A stretch of 64,000 nucleotides of DNA from the NCBI GenBank assembly GCA_029168955.1, contig JAPDOI010000710.1:62001-126000 (forward strand). The letters run 5' to 3'. Both the position numbers and the translations under genes were made by a program. This stretch comes from Aplectana chamaeleonis (Eukaryota; Nematoda; Chromadorea; Rhabditida; Cosmocercidae). A model generated the notes under the pieces. It was given only the letters and a program-made list of their open reading frames with translations. It was not told the origin of the DNA and did not search any database. Shown here in pieces: positions 46,105 to 57,172 of the stretch (positions are counted from its first letter, which is position 1; every line of letters begins with the position of its first letter).

Positions 46105-46985
46105 AAAAATGCAGGGCGTCATAAAAGGTGTGCAGGACCCCAGTGAGGGTGTGCAAGACGTCATAGAAAGTGTGCAGGACCCCAGTGGGAGTGTGCAGGG
46201 CGTCAGAGAAAGTATGCAGGACCCCAGTGGGAGTGTGCAAGAGGTCATAGAAAATGTGCAGGACCCTAATCGGAGTGAGTAGAACGTCATAGAAAGTGCG
46301 CAGGTCCGAAGTAGGAATGCGCAGGACCCCAGTGGGAGTGTGCAGGGCGTCGTAAAAGGTGTGCAGGCAGTGGGAGTGTGCAGGGCGTCATAAAAGGTGT
46401 GCAGGACCCCAGTGAGGGAGCGCAAGACGTCATAGACGTCATAGAAAATGCGCAGGTCCTAAGTAGGAATGTGCAGGACCCCAGTAGGAGTGTGCAGGAC
46501 GTCATTGAATGTGTGCAGGACCCCAACGGGAGTGTGCAGCACGACACAGAAAGTGTGCAGGACCCAAATTGTAGGGTGCAGGGCGTCATAGAAAGTGTGC
46601 AGGACCCTAATCGGAGTGTGCAGGATGTCATACGAAGTGCGCAGGTCCTAAGCAGGAATGTGCAGGACCCCAGTGGGAGTGTGCAGGGCGTCATAGAAAG
46701 TGTGCGCAGGTCCTAGGTAGGAATGTGCAGAACCCCAGTGGGAGTGTGCAGGGCGTCACAAAAGGTGTGCAGGACCCTAATCGGAGTGTGCAGCACGTCA
46801 CAGAAAGTGTGCAGGACCCAAATGGTAGGGTGCAGGGCGTCATAGAAAGTGTGAAGAACCCTAACGGGAGTGTGCAGGACGTCATAGAGAGTGTGCAGGT
46901 CCCCAGTTGGAGTGTGCAGGGCGTCATAGAAAATGCACAGGTCCCGAGCGGGAGTGTGCAGGTCATCAAAAGTTAACAGGACCGC
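46105..46985. repeat. 42-bp minisatellite, about 21 copies
   Basis: The consensus is GTGCAGGACCCCAGTGGGAG followed by TGTGCAGGGCGTCATAGAAAGT. Each unit is itself two related halves, both starting GTGCAG. Some units have 3- or 6-bp length changes. Because 42 is a multiple of three, long open frames appear on both strands (a 14-residue VQDPSGSVQGVIES-like motif on plus). I treat these as incidental. Confidence 0.93.
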
Positions 46986-48371
46986 AGTAGGAGTGTGAAG
47001 GACGTCACCAAGGGTGTAGAATTTGAGAAAGGTTTTTTTTAATTTTTCAATGCTGAATCTTATCCTTTTGTGGGGAAGAAAACAGATAGGAAAACATGAA
47101 TCTTGAGAAGCGTGTGACGCGTTATGAGATTGACGCAGAACTCCTGAGACATTTTCTTGTCTTGTCAGTTTTAGGAAACAAGCAGCAGGTCCACTTCCGC
47201 ACCTTCTCTGTTCGCCACTCATTGCAACCGCTCAGTCATTTCGATTACCAAACTTCCAAAAACCAGTTTTATATATGTTGCAAGTCTGAGCTTATCAAAA
47301 TCTGCACCACAAAAACATAAACAACCACCTACAAATTTCATTCATTGAGAAGAAGGGCATGATGTTGGTCAATTAGGGAAACATCATATAATATGAGAAT
47401 GCGTTTTTCCTTATCATGATAGAGACGGTAAAGCGAGAATAATCGCTTGTGAACTTTACAAATTGGAAGAAAGGGCAGTGAGTAGCGACGTAAGGGAAGG
47501 AAGTACAGAAGGGGTTTTGATTTTTGTGCCGGTAGCAACCGACAATTTACCGCTGGCTTCTTATGTTTTGCTTTATGATTCCACATTTTGATACCCCCAC
47601 GGCCTGCTGTAAATGTACGGCACCCTGCTCTGCTCAGGAGAGTCCATACGTACAGCAACTTTCGGGTAGACGGAAGTCAGTCACCACCGTGATAACAAAC
47701 TAATCCGTTTCAGGTAGTTGGCTCACGCAAAAGTTTCTGTGAGCGAAAATTTCGCTAGGTCTTGCTAGTTTTTTAACTATGGGGACTAAACTACACAGCG
47801 GCGAAAATTAGAAAGCGGTTTTTGTGCTTACGTTTGCTTTGAGAATCTACCGTATCGTCACCATAAAGCTACGATTCTGCAAGTGATTTAGTGGATACAC
47901 AAAAAATTGCTTGTGCTGGGCGACGGATACTGTGCTCTAGATATTAAAGAGTTGGCGCGGATCGTACTGATACTTTGCGATCTCTATTGTAGGTTGGCGC
48001 AAGCTAGATGCCATGCTTTTTAACGTACGTGCACCGAGTTTGAGCCAACCTTTAGTAGGTAACTCGGAGTACATAATATACAGCATATGAGTGCGATCCC
48101 TACCGATTGTATAATCGGTGTTACGGTTCCTCTAGCAAATGGGAAGAGTTCTCAAATTCGACTGTTGAGAATCGCTCAAATACGGTGATTTTGCCTCAAA
48201 GCTTACAACGGCGTTAGCGTTCCGGGAGAGGCATTACGAGAATAATTGTGTCCCTGTTGCCCAGCAGATCCGCGGGCAGCTGAATCAGACTTGCGGATTT
48301 CTCAAGATCTGGGAAGCAGTTGCGGAATGAGTGTTAAGGGAAAGCAGAGAAATACGGGTAAGACGGTCCCG
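46986..48371. other. Unassigned stretch
   Basis: A minus-strand open frame at 47338-47658 has no recognised motif. No repeat with clear ends was seen. Confidence 0.35.
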
Positions 48372-48375
48372 TTAA

Positions 48376-48883
48376 GGGTATGGCATACTTTTACGAGGCA
48401 CGGTCGCGTCGCTCTGCGCAGCGACAGCGACCGGCTTCGGCACATTTGCAGTATGTCAGCCCTCCGCGATACGTCGCTACGGCTGACGCGCCATAATTGT
48501 TCCTACTGCAACCGATGCCGCTGCTCCGATGCAAGGTCCCACGCGATTTGTGCTAGATTTCGCGCCTGTCGCTCATTACATCGACAAAGTGTACTGTGCT
48601 TCTCTGGGCCAAATTCCGGTCCGCAATTGCGTCTTGACACGCTTTGTAGCCGCACGCGCTCCAGTCAATCGAGTTTCCAGCGCCAAAGCCGACTCGATGT
48701 GGCTTTTTTATACAGTTTTCTCCAATTTTGTTTAGTTTCCAGTTTCCAAAACCCACCTAGAGTCAACAAATCGGCGGCAGGGGCGCTGAAAACTCTTCCG
48801 ACTCGAAAGCGCGCGGCCGCAAAGCGTGTCGAGAGGCAATTGCGGACCGGAATTTGGCCCAGAGAAGCACAGTACCGTATCCC
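48376..48883. mobile_element. Possible TTAA element with an internal hairpin
   Basis: Flanked by TTAA at 48372-48375 and 48884-48887, with loosely inverted ends (GGGTATGGCATAC and GTACCGTATCCC). The right half (48589-48877) is a strong hairpin: TACTGTGCTTCTCTGGGCCA is complementary to the end of the element and pairing continues for about 70 bp. The open frame across it is a shadow of these repeats. Confidence 0.55.
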
Positions 48884-48887
48884 TTAA

Positions 48888-49323
48888 AGGCATCGTCCAC
48901 GATGAAATATGGTTGTCGAGTTTTCCGTTGAATATGGGAGGTCAGAGGCCTACTGAGACATTTGTGCCAAAAAGAGCAGCAAAAATGCTCGGAAACCGCT
49001 TTTCTCTAACAAAACAGGATCGCTTTTGTGACGTTTCATTTCTGACATTAGAAGAATTGACCGGTTCGGAGGAGTGAACTGTTCAATGTAATAAACGTGT
49101 TAAACGTGGTAAATTCTTTTGATAACCGGTTGTTTTCCTTTCTTTATTGTAAAAAAGATCGGCCCAAAGGCCGGCCTCCGAACCCAGGAAGCCGTTTTGA
49201 GGTGGCGAAAACTTCAGTCGGAGGCAGTTCCAGAACTCCAAAGTTTGTGAATGTCCTTGTGAAAACCCACTAGTCCGATTAAGAGCAAAAACTGGAAAAC
49301 GATTTTCATCGCGTCCGGTGCCT
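48888..49323. mobile_element. TTAA-flanked MITE, 436 bp
   Basis: The ends AGGCATCGTCCACGATGAAA and its partner CATCGCGTCCGGTGCCT are inverted, flanked by TTAA at 48884-48887 and 49324-49327. Both TTAA sites are shared with neighbouring elements. Confidence 0.82.
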
Positions 49324-49327
49324 TTAA

Positions 49328-49801
49328 AGGCACAGTCCAACCTCAGAGGTAATTTTTGATATTTTGGACCGGTAGCCGTATCTAGCAACCCTACCAAGCG
49401 CCATATCTCAATTCGCTCAAATAAGCGAGAAAAGGCTAGGAAAAAGTCGGCCACGCCCCCTTGAAAGAAAAAATAGGTTACGCCCACCGGCAGGCTTCCG
49501 ACCTCAATAGGGAAGAGGCGCGCGAATGATTTTATTCAAAATTCATGTTCTTCCTTTTGTTTTCGGTCTGGCTTTATTTTGTGACCTGCATCAAAACGAT
49601 GGCTGCGAATAACGAGAAAAAACAGGCCCGAGACAACTCGTCCGCGAACTTCTAGCCGTTCAAGTTCAAAATTTTTGAGGGGCCATAACTTCATTCGTAG
49701 TGGTTTTTGAGCGATTCTGGAGACACATTTGTGATCAGCGTAAAATTTTCTCCAAGATAAGCAGAAAAACAAAAATTCGATTCTGAGGTTGGACTGTGGC
49801 T
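49328..49801. mobile_element. TTAA-type MITE (AGGCACAGT family), 474 bp
   Basis: The left end AGGCACAGTCCAACCTCAGA and right end CTGAGGTTGGACTGTGGCT are inverted, flanked by TTAA on the left and TTAG on the right. The interior matches 58450-58933 (for example GGCCCGAGACAACTCGTCC and TGTGATCAGCGT). Confidence 0.82.
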
Positions 49802-49932
49802 TTAGGCGTGGTTAGCTGTCAAATACTGAACGCAACCAATTATGTACTTAGGACGTGAAGCAGTGAAAAGTACGTTGTTTCTCTTGTTTCACCATAGTAA
49901 TAATATGTTAGTGGTTATTGTTATTGATTGCT

Positions 49933-50005
49933 GTTTACGATTTACGATTTACGGTGGTTTTGTCGTAATTACGTTTTACGATTTACGAAATTTGAAATTT
50001 CATTT
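49933..50005. repeat. TTACGATTTACG minisatellite, copy 2
   Basis: Related to 45051-45142. Confidence 0.65.
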
Positions 50006-50931
50006 ACGCACATCCCTGGTTCGCACTTCGTTCACGACCGGCCCCCTGGCCACTTGGTGACAGCCAACTCCGCCCCTGCCCCGCCCATTTCGGGCATAAC
50101 GCTTACCCCCCAAAAACAAAGATGGACCAATGCACATGCTGGGATGTTCAAACCTTTCGCAATAAGAAATATTCAAAAACGCGGTGCTTCTCTAACTTTT
50201 CATGGAGGGACCGAAGGAATAAGTTCTTGCCAAAAAAGCGCTACGTCTTCATAGTGAAGCAGTGCCTTCAAAGGAATCTTGTGCGCTGGAAATCACTTTT
50301 TTGCGTATAATTAAACAATTTGGGCTAGTTGAAATAACCCACAAAACTTAAGGCTCTGGAGATGAACCCCTTGGAAGTTATGGCCACCTGAAAACAACTG
50401 TGGGGTCAGTGCTTCTGGGTAAATCATCTAGCACTTTTTCATAGAACGTTGATGCGACCGGCACACAGCATGGAAAACAATCAAAGTGCAAGCTCCACAA
50501 ACAGGATTTTTTCCATACTTCTAATTCTTCTTTTTTAAAGTCTTCCCTCAGTCTCTAGAAGCACTTTATGGAAGAACCTAGAGCAGCAATGGCTGAATAG
50601 CGTCGTAAATGAGAGGGAATACCTCTTTAGTACATTCGGGATATCTCGAATGTGTGAGAAAATTAGGCATATCCGTTAGAAATTTTTGTCCTAAAAATGA
50701 AATAAACGACTGACCAATGAGTGGAACAGCCCCTATATTACCGGAATATCCCATACGGCATAACTATTAGAAATTTAGTAGACCTGTTTTATAGCTCCAA
50801 TCAGTGCGTGCCACAAATTCCAAGCAAAACTTTTTAAAACATGTGGTCGTAAAACTGCGCTTCATCATATCAAAACAAGCAATTTTCGAAAGGCATCGTC
50901 CGTGCTGAGAACCAATCACCCGTTTCTTGGA
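50006..50931. other. Unassigned stretch
   Basis: 50020-50102 is an inverted copy of 37786-37860. AAAGGCATCGTCCGTGCTGA at 50889 looks like a stray MITE end. No gene is recognised. Confidence 0.4.
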
Positions 50932-51264
50932 TTAAAGGCAGTGCTCACGAAGAAAAAGTTGCACGTTTTTTTTGGCTTAAACGTAAGCTTCGGGTCCCTC
51001 TGAGAAGATTGAACGGAAGTGCGACGAAAAACGGCTGGTAAGTGGGTGAAAATCTCAGCCAACCCATTGGGCCACTCCGCCCACGTCCTATAAAAGTTGT
51101 CCTGAATTCGTGGTTAGATGAGCGATGGTTTCCGATCAAAAGCCCCGTTCTTCCCTTCATTCTCAACGTCTCTCTTTACTCAGGTTAGCTCGCACAAATC
51201 GGCTGCAAAAAAAAACCGGGAGTTACCAGCCTCGGACAACTCGTCCTCAATACTTAGTTAGCTG

Positions 51265-53250
51265 ATAGTTGATACTTTGATTGTAGCAGGCACGAGGTAA
51301 AATGGCTTTATTGGAAGACTAACGTTTCGGCGGTCTCGCCCTCTTCGGAGTCTGAAAAAGGTCGAATCTATGTGCAAAATTACTCGGCCAAACGTAGTTT
51401 CTACCCTACAGAAATTCAAGACAAATTTTTCCAAAGAAATGGCTGGGACACATAAAACTGAGTGGCATACCTTTTCAAAGTCCGTGGAACATCTGGGTAT
51501 TCGGTAGATAAACGGCGGGGTACCGAGAATCAGACGGCAGTACCCCAAATCAGAAGGCTAGTCTGATGTAGGGCTGTAGTTCCCGCGTTATATTTATACC
51601 CTCGTCCTTCCGGTTGATCTTGGGGTCCCTCGCATTGATCCAGAATGCCTCGAGCGCTTTTCGCGCACTTGTTTTGGCCTACCGCGCTACTATCTCCACT
51701 CTCACCTCAAAATCTTCCCCGTCATGGTAATTAACTCTGTGGCAACCCAGCGCAGTACTAATTCGCGCCTTTTCCTTCCCATCCAAGTGCTCTTTGATCC
51801 GCACATGCAGTGGGCGGGCTGTTTCACCGATATATTCCTGGCCACAGCTCTGACATGTGATCAGATAAATAACCCCAGAAGCAGTACAGTCACCTTCTCT
51901 GCCCGATGGGCAAATGACGCACTGTGGCGTGACACAGCGCGATCATATTGACGATTCCGCACTAATTGCCGTTTTAAATTATTGGGCGGGATGGCCACCA
52001 GAGATACAGTATTTTCCAATCCCACTCCTCGGAGGCATTTTCTGACCCGAGAAAAACCGTCGGGGAGCTGGTTGCCTTTTCTGAATGTTCAGATTCAACT
52101 AGAGGAAGGCAGAAAAATCATAAAATGATACCGCAAACCTTCGAACAAGAATATTCTGGTCCACTGGCGGTCCGCGCATCCCACTCAGACAAAACTTGCG
52201 GTTGTCAGAAACATATTTCGCACCGCTGTAAATGTGTGTTCTGGAGAAGAAGAGCGTGAAGCGTCAAAAAGCCTAGCTTGTAAAATAGCGACTCTTAATG
52301 GCTATGGACCACACGCGCGCAGATCGCGGAACGCCCACGAAGGTCAGCGAAGTCACAATATACCACAAAGCGACAAAGTTCCTTTCGTGATGCCATTCAT
52401 ATCCGACGATGTGAGCCACGCTGTCAGAAAATGCCTCCGAGGAGTGGGATTGGAAAATACTGTATCTCTGGTGGCCATCCCGCCCAATAATTTGAAACGG
52501 CAATTAGTGCGGAATCGTCAATATGATCGCGCATGTGTCACGCCACAGTGCGTCATTTGCCCATCGGGCAGAAAAGGTGACTGTATTGCTTCTGGGGTTA
52601 TTTATCTGATCACATGTCAGAGCTGTGGCCAGGAATATATCGGTGAAACAGCCCGCCCACTGCATGTGCGGATCAAAGAGCACTTGGATGGGAAGAAAAA
52701 GGCGCGAATTAGTACTGCGCTGGGTTGCCACAGAGTTAATTACCATGACGGGGAAGATTTTGAGGTGAGACTGGAGATAGTAGCGCGGGAGGCCAAAACA
52801 AGTGCGCGAAAAGCGCTCGAGGCATTCTGGATCAATGCGAGGGACCCCAAGATCAACCGGAAGGACGAGGGTATAAATATAACGCGGGAACTACAGCCCT
52901 ACATCAGACTAGCCTTCTGATTTGGGGTACTGCCGTCTGATTCTCGGTACCCCGCCGTTTATCTACCGAATACCCTGATGTTCCACGGACTTTGAAAAGG
53001 TATGCCACTCAGTTTTATGTGTCCCAGCCATTTCTTTGGAAAAATTTGTCTTGAATTTCTGTAGGGTAGAAACTACGTTTGGCCGAGTAATTTTGCACAT
53101 AGATTCGACCTTTTTTCAGACTCCGAAGAGGGCGAGACCGCCGAAACGTTAGTCTTCCAATAAAGCCATACTACCTCGTGTCTGCTACAATCAAAGTATC
53201 AACTATTATCCTGATGCCGAGGTTTATCGAGAGTCGAACGTGAAGATTAT
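51265..53250 (+). mobile_element. Penelope-like retroelement copy with 0.78-kb inverted arms
   Basis: Flanked by the 12-bp direct repeat TTAGTTAGCTGA (51253-51264 and 53251-53262). The left arm 51265-52046 is the near-perfect inverse of the right arm 52433-about 53204, with a 386-bp unique core between them. The right arm with the core encodes the C-terminal part of a Penelope-type protein, so the left arm is an inverted copy of the element's own 3' end. The 5' part of the reverse transcriptase is absent. Confidence 0.88.
52118..52920 (+). CDS. Penelope-like element protein, C-terminal part with GIY-YIG endonuclease
   Basis: The fragment begins with YRKPSNKNILVHWRSAHP and LAVVRNIFRTAVNVCSGEEE, the conserved thumb-side end of Penelope-type reverse transcriptases. 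A linker follows with FVMPFISDDVSHAVRKCLRG. The GIY-YIG nuclease domain comes next: a CVICPSGRKGDC cysteine pair, then GVIYLITCQSCGQEYIGET (about 52594-52650), ARPLHVRIKEHL and the C-terminal ALEAFWINARDPKINRKDEG with the expected glutamate. An ATG occurs at 52234, but the homologous frame extends upstream to about 52118, so that ATG is not the true start. The nuclease domain has no internal stops and ends at TGA 52920. It would nick target DNA for element insertion; without the catalytic core it cannot act alone. Confidence 0.92.
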
Positions 53251-53396
53251 TTAGTTAGCTGAATTTTGAGGGGCTATAACTCCGTTTCCAGGGTGTCTTG
53301 TACGATTCCAGGGACATCATTGAAATCAGCATAGGACCCTTTTCAAGAAAAGCGGGAAAACAGAGAAACGACCTTTATCGTGAACACTGCCTTTAA

Positions 53397-53945
53397 GTAC
53401 CTTGGTTGAGTCCATCTCAGCACGCAGGGAAAGTTTTGTAGGCCACTAGCGCGACACTGCGAAAATATAGGAGGGCCAATGCATGAAATCTGGTCAAAAC
53501 AGGCCGGCCCACCCTCAGCCATCTAGCACGGTCTAGCATGAGGAACGGAAGCGCCATGACAGAAGCGAACGATTGAAGGCGCCTTTTTGCTAGTATTCTC
53601 AATTTAGTGGCATACATCCAGAAAAAGATAAATGGATAAGGCATTTGTGCGTAAGCTGTCTTTCGAAGCAAGGTTGATCGTTGAATCGGCGATGAATTTC
53701 AGGCCCCATCGACCACCGTCTGAAAGGTTTTCTCTGTGCCAACCTTATCAAGCATACTTACATTACCCGGATTGTGGTTACGAATTGAATATCGAAAAGA
53801 CAAAAAAAACTTGCAAAAAAAAGATATTACGTCGTAGAATGAAGGTCCATGAGCAGGGTCTGCGGCGTTCACACAGAATTCTGCTTTTCGCAGTTCACCA
53901 GAAAACGCCTTTTTTCTATCTGAACGCACATTTCAGGAAGTTGCG
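53397..53945. other. Unassigned stretch
   Basis: An open frame at 53632-53988 runs into the mariner end and shows no motif. Confidence 0.35.
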
Positions 53946-55197
53946 AGGTTGTCCAATAATTCTTGTCCAGAAATTTCACCATTTTTAATTTTTTTCAACT
54001 TTATTGAAAAACAAGTCTAATTAACAATACAATCACCACGATTATCTACAACAGTGGCCCATCGATTGGGCAGGTCGCCGATGCCCTTCGCCCAGAACTC
54101 CGGGGGCTGCGACTCGGAGAAGTCCGCGATGTCGGATTTGAGGTTGTCGTAGTTGGTGAATTTTCTTCCGGCCAAATGGTGCTTCAGCGGGCGGAACAAG
54201 TGGTAGTCGGAGGGGGCGAGGTCCAGGGAATACGGCGGATGGACAACCGTCTCCCAGCCGAGCGTCGCCAACTTCTGCTGGGTCTCCTTCGCCATGCGGG
54301 GGCGCGCGTTGTCGTGTAGCAGGTGGACCGAGGTCCGTCGGGGACGCTTTTCTCGGATGGCAGCGGCTAGTTTCTCGAGCTGATCGGTGTAGATGGAGGC
54401 GAAGACCGTCCTGCCTTGCGGGAGCAGATCGAAGTACAGCATGCCTTTGGTCTCCCACCAGCAGCAGAGCATGATCTTCAGCGGGTGCAGGTCGGCTTTC
54501 GGCGTCGTCAGCGGCTCTTCTCCGCGCGGGATCCAGACGGCACGGCGGACGACGTTGTCGTAGAGGACCCAGCTATCATCCCCAGTGACCAGGTCCTCGA
54601 GAAACTCCTTGCGATGCGGACGAAGGAGGAGGGACTGGCAGACGGCCACGCGCCTCTGTTTGTTGGCGTCCGTCAGACGGTGCGGGGATCCAACGGGCCA
54701 GAACTTTGGGGTAGCCGAGTAAGTTGAGTCGGATGTGGATGGTGGACTTGCTGCAGCCGAGCGTTGTCGCCAGTTCACAGGTGGTGGCTTCCGGCTTCTC
54801 CTTGATACAGCGACGGACTTCGTCATCATCCACCGTAGAAGGCCTCTCGCTGTGCTCCCTGTCCTCGAGGCTCGTGTCGCCGCTCTCGAAACGATTGAAC
54901 CAGCGGCTGACTGTGCGTTGGGACACTGCATCCTCCTTGCACGCTCTGCAGATGTTGGCCACCGCGGTGCCCGGGTCGTTGCCCAGCAGCCACTCGTAGT
55001 ACACGAACGTACGAATTCGACCTTGGTCCATTTTAGCTTGTACTGGTAGCTAGACGCGGCGACTGCGCTTTATATACCCCTAGCGTAGAACTTTGGAGAA
55101 CCTTCAAGAAGGTTCTTACACTTGCCTGATATAATAACACTTCTAAGGAAAATTATAGAATTTTGAAAATTTTCGGACAGGAATTATTGGACGGCCT
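53946..55197 (-). mobile_element. Mariner transposon 1, about 1.25 kb
   Basis: The inverted ends share AGG, two variable bases, then TCCAATAATTC, one variable base and TGTCC. They enclose a single transposase gene on the minus strand. A TA target duplication is not evident on the left, so the exact edge may be off by a few bases or the flank has changed. Confidence 0.85.
54017..55031 (-). pseudogene. Mariner transposase (DD34D), one frameshift from intact
   Basis: The transposase would cut the mariner ends and insert at TA. From the ATG at 55031 come the helix-turn-helix SQRTVSRWFNRFESGDTSLE, ERPSTVDDDEVRRCIKEKPE and CSKSTIHIRLNLLGYPKVLA. The frame then shifts in a run of four G at 54684-54687, after which RLTDANKQRRVAVCQSLLLR continues. 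The catalytic residues are all present: LVTGDDSWVLYDN, VHLLHDNARPRM and DLAPSDYHLF, with 34 residues between the last two Asp. It stops at 54017. Total length is about 338 codons, the usual size for mariner. The only visible lesion is the single-base change in a homopolymer, which could be a real mutation or an assembly error. Confidence 0.93.
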
Positions 55198-56109
55198 GGT
55201 ATATTTCGTCACGATCGAGGCCCTCCACTTGTCTTCGATCAAAATGAAAAGTCTCTGAGTAGTGTGCCAGAGTCTATGTAAGTTAGGCATTAGCTAGACA
55301 AGAATCCTTATGAGTACATGAAGCGAAAGCTGCGGGAACGATGAGAGACAACAATTGACGTTATGCACAGGGTTCGGCGTGAGGTATGATGATCACAGAG
55401 GGGGATCGAACCCGTCGACTTCCGGTGGGGTGGGGGAGTCGGACTTTCGATCAACCAAGAAAATATAGACTTCTACCAGGGCGGGGGTGAGAGCCATACC
55501 GTTAGTATAAAAACGACGGTAAACAGAGACGGCAAAACGAGATCACAATAAGAGGTCAAAATAAAACTGGAGATCATACTGAGAGAGCGGAATGAGACAG
55601 GAGATCAGAAAAGAAACTGAATAGTGAGAAACGACTGCGAAAAAAACAAATGAGGCAAGATATGAACTGGAGATGTAAAAATAAGGCAGGGACACACAAG
55701 AAGAACTTACAATTCACTGGTCATAAAGCATGCAAGACAATAGACGACAGTAGCCTGGCAATCGTTGATGACACTAGCAAGGAGAAGGATTCGTGGCCAG
55801 GTAAAGTGTGTCAACAAAGCGCTCCTGGATATGTTAGCAGCATTGGTATTGAGTATTCAATGCCACCGAGGTCATTACAAGCGGACTGTCCTGTCAACGA
55901 GATGACACAGACTTTCTGGGATTTCGTATTCAAAGATGCATTTTTAGGCGACTTGAATGCCCAGGTTCGATACCGCTAGAGGTAGAAAAATTTCGCAATT
56001 CTGAGAAATAATGGATAGTTGACTGTTTGAGAAGAGTATTGTTCACTGTAACATCTCGTAAATTACTCCACGGAATTGACTCGTGTCCAAGATTCGATAT
56101 CGCCTGAAG
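55198..56109. other. Unassigned stretch
   Basis: A GGGATCGAACCCGTCGAC word near 55402 is a B-box-like match on the minus strand, possibly tRNA-derived repeat sequence. GAGATCA-type words recur at 55530-55620. No gene is recognised. Confidence 0.35.
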
Positions 56110-57172
56110 CATATGATTTTTATGCCCTGAGGGCACATAGGTGTGGTTGCAGGCGCGGAACCCTTACTTTAGATACGATTGTCCTCATGTGAAAACGCAC
56201 CCAAAATTTCATGAGCAACTTCAAGCCCAAGAGCTACATAAGGCGGTTGGAGCCTGTTTTCATGCCCTCAGGGCACATAGGTGCGGTTTCAGGCATGAAA
56301 ACCATATTTAGTGATTGGCTATCCGGATGTGAAAACGCACTCAAAATATCATGGATGCAGATTCAATCCGAACAGCGCTAATTTGTATGGATTTAGGTGT
56401 GATACAATCGATTGTATCCCACCTAAAAATGGATCTTCAAAGACCATTTTTAACCGGTTAAAGGAATGAAATTGACTACTTGTGTCCGTGACTAGGTTTT
56501 CCGCACGCTGTAGCAACGCGAAACTACCTAATTCAAATTTCGTTAAATACTTAAGTAAATAATTCACAGCTATCGATTTTTCATGGACCCCCTCCTACGT
56601 AGCGCTGTTCGGCTTAAAGCTGCGTCCATGAAATTTTTCGCGCGTCTTCACATCTAGAGAGTAAATCACGAAATGTGGTTTTCATGCCTGAAACCGCACC
56701 TATGTGCCCTCAGGGCATGTAAACAGACTCCGCCCACCCTATGTAGTGCTTTTCGGCTTCAAGCTGCGTCCATGAAATTTTGAGGGTGCGTTTTCATATC
56801 CGGATATCCAATTACTTTATGTGGCTTTTATGCCCGAAACCGCACCTATGTGCCCTCAGACTAATGAATGTTCAGCCATTGAACAAACATTTGGTGTCAT
56901 TGTCGCAGGAGAGTTGTTTTTGTCTGCTTTTGCGTTAAACACTCATTTATTGCATTATTAGGATTAATTGATACAATCAATGCATCAATGCAGTCTTGAT
57001 CTAAAAATTCATTCACTATAAAATTGCGAAGTGAGGACTCCCCCCCCCCCTCCCCACCGTCGTCGCCATCACTTTTTCCCAGGAGGGGGTGGGGCTGAGC
57101 AAATCGCTTGACTTGGGTAGGGGGTCGGACCAATGTTAGGTTGTATCACACTTCGCGCCGTAGCCAGGTTAA
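56110..57172. repeat. Repeat family E, copy 3
   Basis: Multiple TGCCCTGAGGGCACATAGGT words (56126, 56265) face inverted ACCTATGTGCCCTCAGGGCA words (56698, 56847), forming a large foldback. The right end carries CACTTCGCGCCGTAGCC, the inverse of the family E terminus. A C run occurs at 57040-57050. Non-coding. Confidence 0.65.

Larger units (their letters stand above)
50936..53392. mobile_element. TTAA-flanked MITE split by a Penelope-like insertion
   Basis: The ends AGGCAGTGCTCACGAAG and ATCGTGAACACTGCCT are flanked by TTAA (50932-50935 and 53393-53396). Without the insertion at 51265-53250 and one target copy it would be about 459 bp, close to the other members of the family. Internal words GACAACTCGTCC and TTTTGAGGGGCTATAACTCC match the copies at 49328 and 58450. 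Confidence 0.85.

Noticed and set aside
46093..47222. Repeat proteins on both strands of the 42-bp minisatellite
   Set aside because: The open frames follow from a period divisible by three, and there is no independent coding sign such as a start context or flanking exons.
48246..48887. 213-residue protein on the plus strand
   Set aside because: It lies over the hairpin of a probable TTAA element, ends exactly at the TTAA, and shows no domain.
55380..55470. tRNA gene on the minus strand
   Set aside because: There is a B-box-like word, but no cloverleaf could be drawn.
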